From positions 30,290,049 through 30,354,048 of the forward strand of contig OZ024801.1 of the NCBI GenBank assembly GCA_964017045.1: 64,000 nt of DNA, read 5' to 3'. Of this stretch, positions 47,044 to 58,540 are shown in pieces. Position 1 is the first letter of the stretch. Each line of letters begins with the position of its first letter. The notes under the pieces were generated by a model. It saw only the letters and a list, made by a program, of their open reading frames with translations, ran no database searches and was not told the DNA's origin. This DNA is from Omphiscola glabra (Eukaryota > Mollusca > Gastropoda > Lymnaeidae). The position numbers and the translations under genes are program-made.

Positions 47044-47745
47044 TCACGCGTCATGAAGGGCGCTGCAGATCTCTTTAACAGATATCTCCTCTCCAGGCGA
47101 AGGTGGGAGGGGGGGATGCTTCCGACTTCCTGTGAGCCAGGATAATTTTGGAATGCGGGAAATATAAAGCATGTCCGGATAAATTAAAATATGTGATCGA
47201 AATGGACGCCTTTGGGCAGACGCTAAAGCAGACCTGTTTACTCTTACGATTTTGGCGTACAATGTACGATTTTGAGGGGTATACATTATATATACAGTAT
47301 GTTTATGTTTTACTATTAAGATAATGCATTGAACTATTTTGTGATGATATTTAAGGGTAAATAGGTCTGCTAAAGGAAGAGAAACCAGCATATGGACGAG
47401 TGAATATCCCCTGGAGAGCACTGATGATGCCATTTTGAATTTTGAAATAATTTTTTTAATCAAACAACATTTCAATAAGCCACAGCGGCCGGGTGTGAAA
47501 TGTGTAAATATTTTGAAGGTCGAGTGTTCTGTTTCCCCAAGGTCGAGTGTTCTGTTTCCCCTAGGTCGTGTGATCTGTTCGCCCAAGGTCTTGTGTTCCT
47601 TTCCCCCAAGATCGTGTGTGCAGTTTTCCAACGGGAGACAACCGACCTGGTTTGAATTAGAAAATGCAACAACACGGATAATGTCATTATCACCACCAAC
47701 CCCCCCCCCCCCAACCACACGCACAAGCTTTTTTTCGGTGTGCAT
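47044..47745 (-). CDS. unrecognised open frame, 233 codons from first ATG
   Basis: The longest frame in the window not made wholly of a tandem repeat. The first ATG lies at 47745. N-terminal residues 15-30 include a glycine run encoded by a C run, residues around 45-80 come from the 23-24-bp minisatellite at 47517-47630, and the rest is mixed with a hydrophobic stretch (LVHMLVSLPLADLF). No motif or family recognised, no obvious splice structure. A chance open frame is the simplest reading, though its length is unusual for AT-rich DNA. Confidence 0.15.
   Translation of the reverse strand: MHTEKKLVRVVGGGGVGGDNDIIRVVAFSNSNQVGCLPLENCTHDLGGKEHKTLGEQITRPRGNRTLDLGETEHSTFKIFTHFTPGRCGLLKCCLIKKIISKFKMASSVLSRGYSLVHMLVSLPLADLFTLKYHHKIVQCIILIVKHKHTVYIMYTPQNRTLYAKIVRVNRSALASAQRRPFRSHILIYPDMLYISRIPKLSWLTGSRKHPPLPPSPGEEISVKEICSALHDA
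47517..47630. repeat. 23-24-bp minisatellite, 5 copies
   Basis: AGGTCGAGTGTTCTGTTTCC followed by CCCA or CCTA, five diverged copies (GTCGTGTGATC, GTCTTGTGTTC, ATCGTGTGTGC). Confidence 0.88.
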
Positions 47746-48003
47746 ATCATTATCTTTGATCGCGTTTGCATTACCTCCCACATGTTTGTCTCACTTTGAT
47801 TCTTTTCCTTGTCATCACGTGATTAGTTATTTACGTCATTCTACAGTTTCGAAGGATAGACAGATATGTAAAATTATTATTCTTTATCCAAATAACCAAT
47901 TACCTATCTGTGTTGAGTTGTAATACAAGAGCAGGAAACCTTGCTGACATTTTTGTTTCTGCTCGCGAGTTGGGTTAGGATTTAAAATTTTAATTTTCTT
48001 TAT
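47631..48003. other. spacer, no gene seen
   Basis: Contains a run of 12 C at 47700. AT-rich, with no recognisable feature before the SPIN copy. Confidence 0.4.
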
Positions 48004-48201
48004 CAACGGCTCTCAATCTTCCTAATGCCGAGACCCTATAATACAGTTCCTCGTGTTGTAACGACCCCCAACCACAAAATTATTTTCGTTGCTACTTCAT
48101 AGTTGTAGAGTATATGCGTTTTCCGATGGTCTTAGGTGACCCCTGGGAAAAGGTCATTCAACCCCCCAAAGGGGTCGCGACTCACAGGTTGAGAACCGCT
48201 G
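48004..48201 (-). mobile_element. SPIN (Space Invaders) non-autonomous hAT copy 1
   Basis: Left end CAACGGCTCTCAATCTTCC, then TAATGCCG, AGTTCCTCGTGTTG, CCAACCACAAAATTATTTTC, GTTGCTACTTCATAG, TTTTCCGATGGTCTTAGG, GGGGTCGCGACTCACAGG and right end TTGAGAACCGCTG. The order and wording match the SPIN/URR1 non-autonomous hAT family as I remember it, read in reverse. About 198 bp with an internal deletion and no transposase. Flanks TTCTTTAT and TTCAAGAT share 5 of 8 bases. Confidence 0.85.
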
Positions 48202-49282
48202 TTCAAGATTCTAGGGCTAAACCCGGGGGCAGTTTTTTTTTACACCGGGTCCGGGTATTTTCTGAAAATACCCGGTGGGTCCACAAAAAAAGAGTTAACT
48301 TCTCATTTTCTATAATGCACATCGAAATCCACTGCCCTAAGTCGCAGTGAGAGTGTACCGCCCTGTGTCGTAGTGAGAGTGTATTGCCTTCGTCAGCCGT
48401 TTGTGTCAAGAAATAACCCACTGATATGAACAGGCAGTTGCCGGATCCCGGAATAGAGATGACGTTGTATGCTTGAAGCTCGCTGCGTGACGGAGGGACA
48501 ATAACAACACTGAATAACAGTCACCTCCTGCTAAAGAAAAATAAAATTAACATATTTATCGGAGTTCAGACGTCATGCGTGAAGCTCACTTTGTGAAAGT
48601 CTCTTTTTTCACTCAGTATTATTAATATAAAACATGTGGAGTGGGGTGGGGGTGGGGCGGCGGTTTTGAAGAGGAAGCTTGGCGAACAAGAAGCAAAATA
48701 TTTAAGAGACCTCTAATTTTATACCAAATGAAAATAAATTAAAACCCTATAACTTCTGACATTTCTGACCCTATGGATTTGTTTCTATAATATATATGCT
48801 CTTGAATGACGCAACTTTCCTTTTTCTACTGCATCAACTTCCTGTTGCATGTCGACATATTGCAATATATTTCAATCAATACATCAACTACGGACTGACA
48901 ATCCAGATTATTAAAAGAAAAATTATTTCTTGAAAACCTTCACAAACAAAAATAATTTCCTTCCCAATTATAACATCTCTAAACTTATCCGCAAATTAGC
49001 CAGTGCAGTGCACCAGACCGCCCTGGCAGCAGACAGCCCTCATCCGCTTATCTTGTATCCGCCACGGGCACGCAGCTAGTATAACAAGCACGCGACTTGT
49101 ACCGTCTACGAGGCAGCGCCGAGGTCTTATCTACCCATGTTATCGCAGATATTTTTATTCGCGCCAATGAAAACTTAAGAAATAACGTTCACTTTGTCGC
49201 GTTGATAAAACATGGAGAACAAGCAGTCGGGAAATTGGATTTTTTCTAAATTTTCCCCCTCTTTTTTTAAAAAGTTTACCTG
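48202..49282. other. spacer, no gene recognised
   Basis: GTCGCAGTGAGAGTGTACCG and GTCGTAGTGAGAGTGTATTG (48342, 48368) form a 26-base spaced duplication. The rest is AT-rich except a GC-balanced part around 49010-49110. Confidence 0.45.
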
Positions 49283-49545
49283 TTGAAGGGGGCTTTATTT
49301 TTATTTATTTATTTATTATTATTTTTTAATTATTATTTTTATTTTATTTTTTATTATTATTTTTATTATTATTTTAAAATTATTTTATTATTCTTGTTTT
49401 TATTAATTATTTTATTATTATTTTTATTATTCTTTTATTATTATTTTTATTATTATTTTAAAATTATTTTATTATTCTTGTTTTTATTAATTATTTTATT
49501 ATTATTTTTATTATTATTTGTATTATTATTATTTTTTTGTAAATG
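49283..49545. repeat. TTATT-rich tract with 84-bp internal duplication
   Basis: Almost pure A+T (TTATTATTTTTATTATT) in which the word TAAAATTATTTTATTATTCT recurs 84 bases apart (about 49375 and 49459). One plus-strand frame stays open (leucine-, phenylalanine- and tyrosine-rich) only because of composition. Confidence 0.88.
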
Positions 49546-49712
49546 AAACTATTTCATAGACTTATTTTTAAATCAACACTCATTTTGTGGAGTTGTGGAG
49601 TTGATTTATAATTTTTTAATAGCGGTTTAGCTTGCAATACGAGCAATGTGAGTTGAATCAACAGCTGTGAAATATCATAATAAGTGAAGAACTACATTCA
49701 AGCTGTGTTACG

Positions 49713-49843
49713 GATGTAGTTGAACAAGGTATGTGGAATGCTTGCATTAAGAAACAGGACAATGAGACAAGAACGTTTCGGCTAAGAGTCTCATTGTCCT
49801 GTTTCTTAATTCAAGCTTCCACATACACTGTTTAACTATATCC
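49713..49843. repeat. hairpin repeat with 56-bp arms and CGTTTCGGCTAAG loop
   Basis: Arms at 49713-49768 and 49788-49843 are inverted copies: GTATGTGGAATGCTTGC, then AAGAAACAGGACAATGAGAC on the left; GTCTCATTGTCCTGTTTCTT, then CAAGCTTCCACATAC on the right. The inner 40 bases differ by only two or three changes, the outer 15 more. The 19-base loop holds AACGTTTCGGCTAAG. The right half is shared with the copy at 2321-2400. Possibly the end structure of a retroelement, or a cruciform-forming MITE. Confidence 0.8.
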
Positions 49844-50902
49844 TCTAAATATCCTAAAGACGGTGTAATGCTGTTAAACATACAGTGCCAATGTACCTTT
49901 GGTCACAGGGAACATCCTGCACACACCTTAACCCCCCCCCCCCCAAAATAAAACAATAAATCATAATAACTAAAACAAAGTTTAAACAAAATAACGCAGC
50001 CATCAGAAGTGCTCTTTTTTATTAATGTTATAGACAAAAACTACTTTAAGCGATCAATGTATATACGTAACAAACCAATTATTTATTATAAGTATTAAAA
50101 TTTTATATATTTTTTAAACGTTCCATCACCACCACCACCTCCTCGTCAACGTAAGCTGCCCTTAGTGAACCGACACCGCGGTGGTCCGTCGTGAGATCGG
50201 GGACGTCCATCCGTGCCCTGTAAATCTAATCTTAATCACAACATAAATATTGTTACGGAACTCCCCGATTGCAGTGATGCCAAGGGCAGGCAAGTGTGAA
50301 AACAAGAATGGTTTTTAAAATACGCAGTAACTTCGTTAGGATTTTAATATTTCTTCTTCTAAAGAAGTTAGTAAAAGGCATAATCTCATTACTTTTACTT
50401 TAGGACCAACCTTTACATTTATGAAGTGCGCATTTGCTCAATGATTGGAGCTGTTTTCTTTTGTTTTTTCCTCTTTATTTTTTTTTTCTCCCTGCTTTTC
50501 TGTCGTATTTTTTTTTAAAAATCGTTTCGCTGATCTATTCCAGACGTTTCTTCAGGTATTACTAGACTTCACAAGTTCCACCTTAAACGACTCCACGTCT
50601 TCCACTCGGTTCCACATCATCGCCTCGATACCACTTTTAGACTCGATTCCACAATTTCCCCTTGACTCGACTCCACAAATTCTACTAGTCTTGGCTCCAC
50701 AGCTTCCACTTAATGTCACATCTTCCACTTAATTCCACATCATCCACTTAATTCCACATGTTCCACTTGATTTCAAATTCTTACGTATCCGTTAATTGGT
50801 TTGGTAAATTCAATCTGTTGTAAGATTTGACGCGTTAGATGAACAATACGCAACAAAGGATTTGCAACCAGTATACAAAGAGAAATTATACTGATTCTCG
50901 TG
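49844..50902. other. spacer with degenerate TTCCAC repeats
   Basis: AT-rich, with a C run at 49928. From 50560 to 50770 TTCCAC and GACTCGATTCCACA words recur irregularly; similar ones reappear at 52890-53005. No gene recognised. Confidence 0.45.
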
Positions 50903-51237
50903 GTATCAACCTTTTCCGTACGTTTAACCACTGCGCACATCATCACTAGTTTGTTTCATGACCTTAGTGTTTTAACGTTTACAATCAACTATTTAGAGCT
51001 TTTTTCAATATAGTTTCAACTTCCTCAGTGTGAAATTTCTTTGCGGATTTTACAACGTTTTGTTTTTGTATTTTTCGCTCGATTAATCACGTTTTATAAA
51101 TTGCAAACATACTTCAGCTGATTGTAATGGCTTCAAAACGTTGTAGAGATACTACTATTTTTTCTGGTCGTTCTCAATTACAATGTATGACTGGTGAGTT
51201 CATTAGATTTTGATTCAAATGAAAACAATGAAGAACA
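50903..51237 (+). mobile_element. possible piggyBac-like remnant
   Basis: TCAACCTTTTCCGTACGTTT (50907) resembles a piggyBac-type terminus, though the TTAA is degraded. ATGGCTTCAAAACGTTG at 51127 gives MASKRCRDTTIF, and after a frame change an acidic run DSNENNEEHFNYSLLFDDSS followed by a stop, as in the N termini of piggyBac transposases. No catalytic core, no right end. Weak. Confidence 0.25.
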
Positions 51238-52889
51238 TTTTAATTATAGCTTGCTATTTGATGATAGTAGTGATTAGGAATATATATGTTTATTAAATAT
51301 GTGTACATATCTTGACTATGGTCATTATTAGTATTAACCTTTGGAAGATTTATTCAAGACACCTGTGTTGAGAAAAAAGTCATAACTTGGCAATTTTTTG
51401 AGCTATTGCAACATAACGTTCTTAATGCTTTGGATATATTATAAATACTAAGACTTGTATGCTGAAAAAATAAACTTGATTGGATTATTCTATCCTTATA
51501 TATGGGCTGGTAGAATTTTTTGGTATTTTTATTGTTACTTTTACATGACCCTGTCATAATACCCCTAAAGTTTTTCTCTCTATACTTTTTTATAGCTATT
51601 TTATGAGTACAAACTTATTCCTTTTTTCAATCAGCTTATTTCTGATGCGCTAAATGACAAACGTTTGATAAATAGAAAGTGGGGATTTAAAGTTGAAAAA
51701 TCATCGGGTCATAGGTCAATAGTCGAATTGAATATTATTCCCATAATTTTAATTAACTACGTTCCTCTGAAAAAAATGTGACATTTTGCATGTGTTAAAA
51801 ATATTCTATTTAACTGTACTATTAAATGTATACAAAGAATACAAAATCAAACCAACAGAGATTAAAACTATATCTAATTACATCACAGCAAGTGAAAAAG
51901 TGCAATCCTTGAAAGATACAAATATTAATGAACACACACAAACATACATAAAGAGTGCATTCTTGTTAGCATATTACGTCTCATAAATGTCAGGGGAAAA
52001 AATTGCAAAAATCTCACCGTGCTCGGAAAACTGCTGGCTTATATATCTGTAGGCGGTAAGTTATAACCCTCCAGATTATAAAAATTGTGTTACCCGATAG
52101 CAGTCATCATAACAACGTATTCGAACGTAAACAATTTTTTCCAATCAAGGGAGGGTCTGGGTTGTGTTATGACACGTGTGGAGGCATAGTGTTAGCCGCC
52201 ATCACTTTTCTCCCGTTTGTTTCGCGTTAAAATTGACCTCATCGAGTAAACGTGCTGTGCCTCTCCTTACCCATGCCGCCCTTGATTGGGTAAAGGTTTT
52301 TTTCACGTTCGAATGCAATTAGGTGACGCAATTTCTAGAATGTCTTTACTGGCTAGCCCTGATTTAATCCCTACATATAGGCTGGCAGCTAGCGGCCCGC
52401 GGGGTGGGTTGGAGGTGTATTTTTGCTAACTTTCATAGACATTTATGAGACTTTTATAATTGCTACATTGTACTTTGTGTGTGTAAATTGATATTTGTAT
52501 ATTTCGAGGAGTGTACCCTTTCACTTGGTGTGCTGCTAGTTAATATTTTATTTTCTTTCCTTTTTTTCTGAATATTTGAATTTTTATAGAAATTTAATAG
52601 TACAATTAAATTGAATATTGCTAATATTAATAGTCCCTGGGTTTGATGTCGCTTCTCTTTGTGTTTTGATTTTCAGTCCTTTGTTACGTATTGATAATTC
52701 TACGAGCTAAGTCTTAAAACAATACATTTTCAAAACCATAACGGTCCGTAACAGGTTGGTACAGCGCTATACATTTAATAGATGACTTTGATATCAACAC
52801 AAAAAAGGGGGAGAGGAGTGGCTGCAGCCTTAGCTCTATGTTGAAGTAAAATTAAGTCAAAACACATCCCATAGCATATATATACATCT
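51238..52889. other. AT-rich spacer, no gene recognised
   Basis: Largely A+T. A 66-codon frame at 51786-51986 is unmatched. GCTAGCGGCCCGCGGGG near 52390 is reminiscent of the GGCCCGCGGGCC interior of the element at 11629, but no ends are visible. Confidence 0.4.
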
Positions 52890-53472
52890 CCCACTTGATT
52901 CCACAATTACCTCGTCATTTCAAATCTTCTCCTTTGTTTCACATCTTCACATGCATTCAACATCTTCCACTTGATTCGGCTCCACAATAGCTGCTTGACT
53001 AGACTCCACTTCCGATTTATGCAGACCTGCTGGTTTTGAGCATGATATACATCCTGTCGACTTAAACTGTCACATGCAAGAGCGAACAGAGCAGGAATGA
53101 GTGCTCCAGGTCTAATAGAGAACTCTAGGTCTACAAGATAACTCTAGGTCTAATATAGAACTCTACTAGGTCTACAAGTGAACACTTGACGCCGGTAGTT
53201 CGTTTGGCCTGTCTTGTTAGCTGCAAAAAGGCCCCTTATTCCTGATCATAGTGTTTCCGGGGGGGGGGGGGGGGGAAGGAGGAACGAAAGAAACGAAAAC
53301 AATTAAATCTCTACAAGTACATGTGGGTAGAGTGATAGGGTGCAGGGTTGGTGTTGTGGTGGAAGCCACGTGGTTTCTAAAATTTATGAGTTAGAATTAT
53401 CAGTTGACATTGTGCTCCGTTTCCACGTCCTGACACGCACACACATTAACACACACATATACCACGGTATCC
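52890..53472. other. degenerate TTCCACTTGATTC repeats, CTAGGTCTA repeats, G run
   Basis: TCTCCCACTTGATTCCACA and CATCTTCCACTTGATTC words to 53005, three AACTCTAGGTCTA words at 53120-53175, a G run of about 17 at 53258. No gene. Confidence 0.55.
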
Positions 53473-53643
53473 GGAAATTTGTTTGAAAGAAATTTCGTCG
53501 ACGGAAAATTGATCGACGGCAGTGTGATAGAACGGAAATTAGGTCGAATCTTTTTTTTCAGTTCACACGTCAACAAGAAATTTGGCGCAAAATTTTAACG
53601 TCGATCAATTTTCCGTCGACGAAATTTCTTTCAAACAAATTCC
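53473..53643. mobile_element. palindromic MITE with 45-bp inverted arms
   Basis: Left arm 53473-53518 (GGAAATTTGTTTGAAAGAAA, then TTTCGTCGACGGAAAATTGA, then TCGACG) and right arm 53599-53643 are inverted copies differing by one base insertion. The 80-base centre holds ACGGAAATTAGGTCG, echoing the arm word CGACGGAAAATTGATCG. No certain target duplication (flanks CACGGTATCC and CTGTAACC). Non-coding. Near identity of the arms suggests youth or gene conversion; superfamily unknown. Confidence 0.85.
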
Positions 53644-54831
53644 CTGTAACCACATACCACACCACACTTTCCTAACAAAGTGCGTTCATAAAACCGTCAA
53701 TCAATTTAAAAAAAAAAAATGTCTATATGTTAGTGTTTTTGTGTGTCTCTCGATGTAATATTTAATGTTATTCATTTATTTAACATCAATTTTTGTTCTG
53801 CTAATTTCGATGTTGGACTGAATTATTTAAAAGATGAAACATCAACATTCATTTTTCTGACCAGAGCGTAACTGAATGGCGTGTGTCGTGTTGCTAGGTT
53901 ACCGTCAAACCGTCATTACAAAAGTAAGAATCCTCCAGTGTAGTGACACCGCAGTCCCATCCATCCCACCCCACCATGGATAAAATATTTTCCCGCCCCG
54001 AATGGCATTGACCCTAGTAGTCAGGCATATATTTGAAAAGCTTTCTTTTGGTCAGTTGTATCCCGAAAAAGCAATCTTTTTTATACAAAAATCCCCCAAA
54101 ATAAAATAAAATATAGGCTATATATTAAAATAGATTTTTATGGAATGCGAAGGACGACAAAACGGATTTTTAGGTTTTAAACAAATAATTAATTACGTCA
54201 ACTCCCAGCGTGCCTCAGTGGCGATAAGTTTACTTCCGTCGGAGCTGATCACGTGCGTCAACAAACTTGTGTGCGAGTTTTTGTGCAACTCTGCAGAACA
54301 TCAAAGGTCTTACTGGATGATTTTGTTTGGGTCTTGATAAAATTCTATGTTATAAACTTCTCTCTGCATGTCAGTCTGTCTGTCTGTGCGTACTTCTTTT
54401 CCTCGTTATAACACCTACTCCCCCCCCACCACGCCTTATTTTATTTCTATACACGCGCGTGTTTCTCTTCAAAGACTTGTTCAACACTTGTTTTGTTCTA
54501 AACACCAGAAATGAAATAGTTTCTCATAAATAAATATATACTTGACCTAAATATATACTTGAAATTTGATACTGTTGAATCTAAGAATCTAAGCATTACA
54601 TATTTTTTTTTTACAGACTTTCATGCTTATCCAATCAGAACAATTTTCTCTTGCATAGGACAGAATTCTTGCACCCCACCCCAATTTTATTCAAACTACG
54701 CCCTCTCATTCCGATTTTTTAACAAGACGTTAATAGGGATATTATATTTGAATATTGATATCGATTCTTAGATTTAAAAACAACTTTGTACGTAAGAAAA
54801 AAGATACACACGGATATTTTAATGTCAAGCT
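53644..54831. other. spacer, no gene recognised
   Basis: AT-rich, with frames of 65-70 codons at 54140-54771 that match no family I know. CTGTCTGTCTGTGCG near 54375 is a short microsatellite. Confidence 0.4.
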
Positions 54832-54911
54832 GAGTCTTATTCCTGAAGTCGGAGTCTTATTCCTGAAGTCGGAGTCTTAATCCTGGAGTTGGAGTCTTTT
54901 TCCTGAAGTCC
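54832..54911. repeat. 20-bp minisatellite, 4 copies
   Basis: GAGTCTTATTCCTGAAGTCG four times with small changes (TTAATCCTGGAGTTG, CTTTTTCCTGAAGTCC). Confidence 0.9.
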
Positions 54912-54984
54912 GAACTGGAATCACGCAAATTATCCTCAGATTTCATTCAATGGTAGTTTATTTCTTTTCATATAGGCGTTACAA

Positions 54985-55050
54985 CCTCCACCCTCACAAC
55001 CACCCCCACAACCACCCCCACAACCACCCCCACAACCACCCCCACAACCA
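54985..55050. repeat. 12-bp CCACAACCACCC repeat
   Basis: Five to six copies of CCCCCACAACCA between C+A-rich flanks, extending less regularly to 55080. Confidence 0.88.
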
Positions 55051-56777
55051 CCCCACACCCACACCTACCCCAACTCCCCACACCTAACTCAATAAATAAA
55101 TAATTTTTGTAGAATCTTTGCCGCATCAGGGCGTCTCACACTGTAGGCACGTTTCCAACGAAAATCCGAGCGCCCGTCTTGCCAGCCACTTCCATCGCAC
55201 CTGTAACCCCTCAACTCTTTCAATCCAAATTTCAGTAAGCTCTCCACGACTCCCAGTCACACCCCGTTTCAGTAACATTTCTAGCACCCCAGTACAAACA
55301 ACTCACCATACAGAGTATCAGGTTACTAAACACCCCAGCGCGCCTCCATTACTCGTCTTTGATTTCTTCACCAGCAGCACTCAGTTCACGTGGATGCCTA
55401 TGATAATCTCCCCTGGACGGTCAAAACGTGCCCCCCGTAGCTTTGATTCTCTCCCTTGGTGGGCTAGGACTTGAAAATTGCAAATTTTGTTCATTTAAAA
55501 AGGTATAATCATGTTTTTTACTTTTCGATAAAAGTTTTGCCCCCCCCCCCCAAAAAAAAAAAGGGCACATATTTTTTGTATGGTTTGATACATTTTTACC
55601 CCCTATCCCCCTCGGCGCCTCCTCCATTTTGTTCCCTTCTTTTCTAAAAACTTTAAAACTTTTACAATGATCAGGTAACATTTATAAATTAATGTTTATG
55701 GCGTTCCAAAGAGCTTAAAAAATTGTCACGGGACATCACCCAGTAAGTAGCCAATGAACTGGAGCAAACACAGTGGGGGGGGGGGGGAATAGCTGAGTTG
55801 GCCTCGTCAGGATTCAACTGATCAGTCCACTTGGCGACGTCCACACGATAAACTTGTGTTGTGACTGATTCAGTTCAGCAGATAAAGAGATTAACGAAGT
55901 TGTCATGAGACAAAATACAAGATAGACGAAACTTTTTTTTAAAAAGAAAAATACTTGTGGGAATTCCCGAATGCCACTTGGGGTTTGGGGGTGGGGGGTG
56001 GGTGTGGCGTACCACTTTCTTGTTACGCTGGCATGAGACTAGACTAGAGGTCTCTTCACTTGAGAAGACCACTCTTTTGCAAGTCATCAGGAGGATTTTA
56101 TGTTTCTCTCTCCTCTAAGCTGTGCACTTGGGAGTCTTTCAATTGGTATTTTATTAAACCAAAATATTTACATCTGTTCAGCGTTAAGCGGATGGAGTTT
56201 TTTATTATTTATTTTTTGAGAGTTGTCATCTAAAACCCACTTCAGTCTTGGATTGCGGGTGAGTGGGTCGGGGGGGGGGGGGTGCTATGTGAAAACTGGA
56301 TTATGGGAATTGTTTTAAGTTAGAGTTAGATGTGGTGTTTTGTAATGGATGGGGTCACTGTTTTGAGATCTGTGCAGAAAATATTTTTTTGAAAAAAATT
56401 AGAATGTGGAATAAAAACAACAATTTTTATTTTCTTCTACATTTAATTGGAACCTTTGGCTTTGGCTTCATAGAGTGCCTTACAACCCCTTTGCGCGTGT
56501 TTTCTTTGAGTAATGAATTTAAAAATAAAAAATAAAAAAAAGGAAATTATTTCTTATTGTTTAATGCTCTACAATTCGTCTTCGAAAGAAAGAAAAAAAA
56601 AATTTTTTTTGCATTTATTCAATCATTTCACACAGCTCACTCCACTCCTGTTAAATTACAACCGTGAAGATGGGAAAAGTGGAAAATAACATGTGATGGG
56701 AGCTGAAGGTTGGGATGAGTCTCATATATCTTGTCCAGTGACGCCATTCGGGAAGGGACGTGTTTATTGCCCTCTAC
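55051..56777. other. spacer, no gene recognised
   Basis: A frame at 55118-55474 begins at a non-ATG codon and is proline- and serine-rich without a known domain. C run at 55542, G runs at 55772 and 56269. GAGACTAGACTAGAGGTCTC near 56034 is a short imperfect palindrome. Confidence 0.4.
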
Positions 56778-56853
56778 ACTGAACGTATTTTTCTATGACA
56801 TCTCCAGTCTCGCGTACTGAACGTATTTTTTTATGACATCTCCAGTCTCGCGT
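56778..56853. repeat. 38-bp direct duplication
   Basis: ACTGAACGTATTTTTCTATG then ACATCTCCAGTCTCGCGT, twice in tandem with a single change (TTCTATG/TTTTATG). Confidence 0.93.
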
Positions 56854-57398
56854 GGCCGCGAGTCCGAGATCACGAGACGAGATAGTACGAGACACGGGAT
56901 GACGTGCGTCTAAATCGAGGGCTGTGGACCAGGTGACCAATGCCAGACTCCGGATATAGATACAGTAATGCTTAATTTACAGAGATTCTCAAGCCAGGCC
57001 CATCTAAATCACGCCTGTCTAGGGCCCGGCTCGTGTGTCAAATGTGACTCCAACATTCGTCCCCGCCACCCTTAATGTTACACAAAGTTGGGGTGCCGGA
57101 TTTAGAGGGTGACCACCTGCTCTAATTTTTTTTTCTGAAAAATACACTTTGGATAACATGTTTTATGTGAAGAACCTGGAAGAATGAAATCTGATCGTTT
57201 TTTTTTCAAGTTTTCAATAACACTATTTGTAGTCGCGAGATGAATCACTAATACTGATATGGTTAGAGCGAACGATGGACAGGTTGGAATATAGATGAAT
57301 TGGTTCATATAGCTTATGGATAAAATGGCGGGTTTGAAATTAGCGAAACAAAGTATGGGAGGAACTGGAGGAGTAAAAAGAACGCAGTAAAATAACGA
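56854..57398. other. spacer, no gene seen
   Basis: GC-balanced start with repeated ACGAGA words (56870-56895), then AT-rich. Nothing recognised. Confidence 0.4.
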
Positions 57399-57431
57399 AC
57401 GTTTCGGCAAGAAGCCTTCATCGGCGAACAA
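57399..57431 (-). repeat. dispersed GCCGAAACGTTCG motif
   Basis: On the minus strand reads GCCGATGAAGGCTTCTTGCC then GAAACGTTCGTTATTTTACT. Shares GAAGGCT and CCGAAACGT with 2321-2400 and with the hairpin loop at 49769-49787. Likely the edge of a retroelement or other dispersed family. Confidence 0.5.
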
Positions 57432-58209
57432 ACAACAGAATAAACAAAATTAAGTTGCAAAAATGTCAAAAAAATTAATAAAAAATATATTTAAAAATTG
57501 CTGAAATGTAATATCTGAGAAGACAGCTTTTAAGTTTTCCTTTACTTTGTTTCGCTCATTTCCATAGATGGATATAAGGATGGATAACATTTGGATTTAT
57601 GGAATCGTGAGTGGAGGAGTAAATAAAGTGAGGCCAAAGCTCACACAGCACCATGATTATCACTAAGCCACTGCTTGTATGTAGTCGATGTATCAGTTTA
57701 GTACTTGTTGTTTGCAATGACTTATTTAGTATAAAACAAAGCCAGAAGCTCGTAAAACCAGTCATGGAAACAGCGCCCCTCCCCCCCCCCCAATTCCTCT
57801 TGCAGAGGACGAGAACAACCCGGGGGCGCCGATGTGGGTACTCAACACCAGCCTCAACAAAGTGGAAACATGGGGACCCCACCCACCCCGCCCCAAAGAG
57901 CTTGTGGTAAGGATGGTGGGTGTACTAATGTTGACTGTTAAACTGTTGAAGAGAGATAGATAGGGAGCGAGACGGTTGTGGCTGAAGCAGTGTTGAAGGA
58001 TGGCAGCAGGCCGTGCGTGTTTGCGGGATGGTCGGGTTTTGAACAGTTGTAGGTATGGAGAAAGGGAGATATAATTGGTATTTAGATACAGCTTTGTAGA
58101 CACGGGGTGTTGAAGTCAGATTAAGACATTCCTGACCAGAGCTACAAAAGTTTTTATTTTATTTTTTAATTTTTAATTTTTATTTTCGTATTTTAAATAA
58201 ATAAATAAA
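57432..58209. other. spacer, no gene recognised
   Basis: Frames of 85-113 codons on both strands (57556-58103) overlap a C run at 57780; no family recognised. Confidence 0.35.
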
Positions 58210-58210
58210 C

Positions 58211-58250
<40 letters not shown>
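58210..58250. repeat. (TA)n microsatellite
   Basis: About twenty uninterrupted TA dinucleotides. Confidence 0.98.
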
Positions 58251-58444
58251 TGCTCTATTATTTCGACACTAAATGATCTTGAGCGTAATGGTATGTGCCG
58301 AAAAAAACGTTAAAGTATTGTACCTGTTTAAATGTGTAATTAAGTTTTTGAACTTAATCAATTGCTCAGATACAAACGTTGAAATCAATAACACGAATAC
58401 AACTTATATTACTACCATATTAGTTGCTAGTTTCTAGCCAGTAT

Positions 58445-58540
58445 ACAGTGGGTCCCGTATAAGGAGCCTAATCTGTTCTGGAACAGTGATCGGTATATGA
58501 GGAGTTCGTTATGTTGGTAACACCCGGATTTTTTTATTGA
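58445..58540. mobile_element. possible pogo/Tigger-like terminus
   Basis: TACAGTGGGTCCCGTATAAG, then GATCGGTATATGAGGAGTTC and GTTATGTTGGTAACACC. Start and repeated GTATA/GTTAT blocks recall pogo/Tigger ends. No opposite end found. Confidence 0.3.

Noticed and set aside
55118..55474. 118-codon frame
   Set aside because: It opens at a TTG, the first ATG is near its end, and no domain or splice signal supports it.
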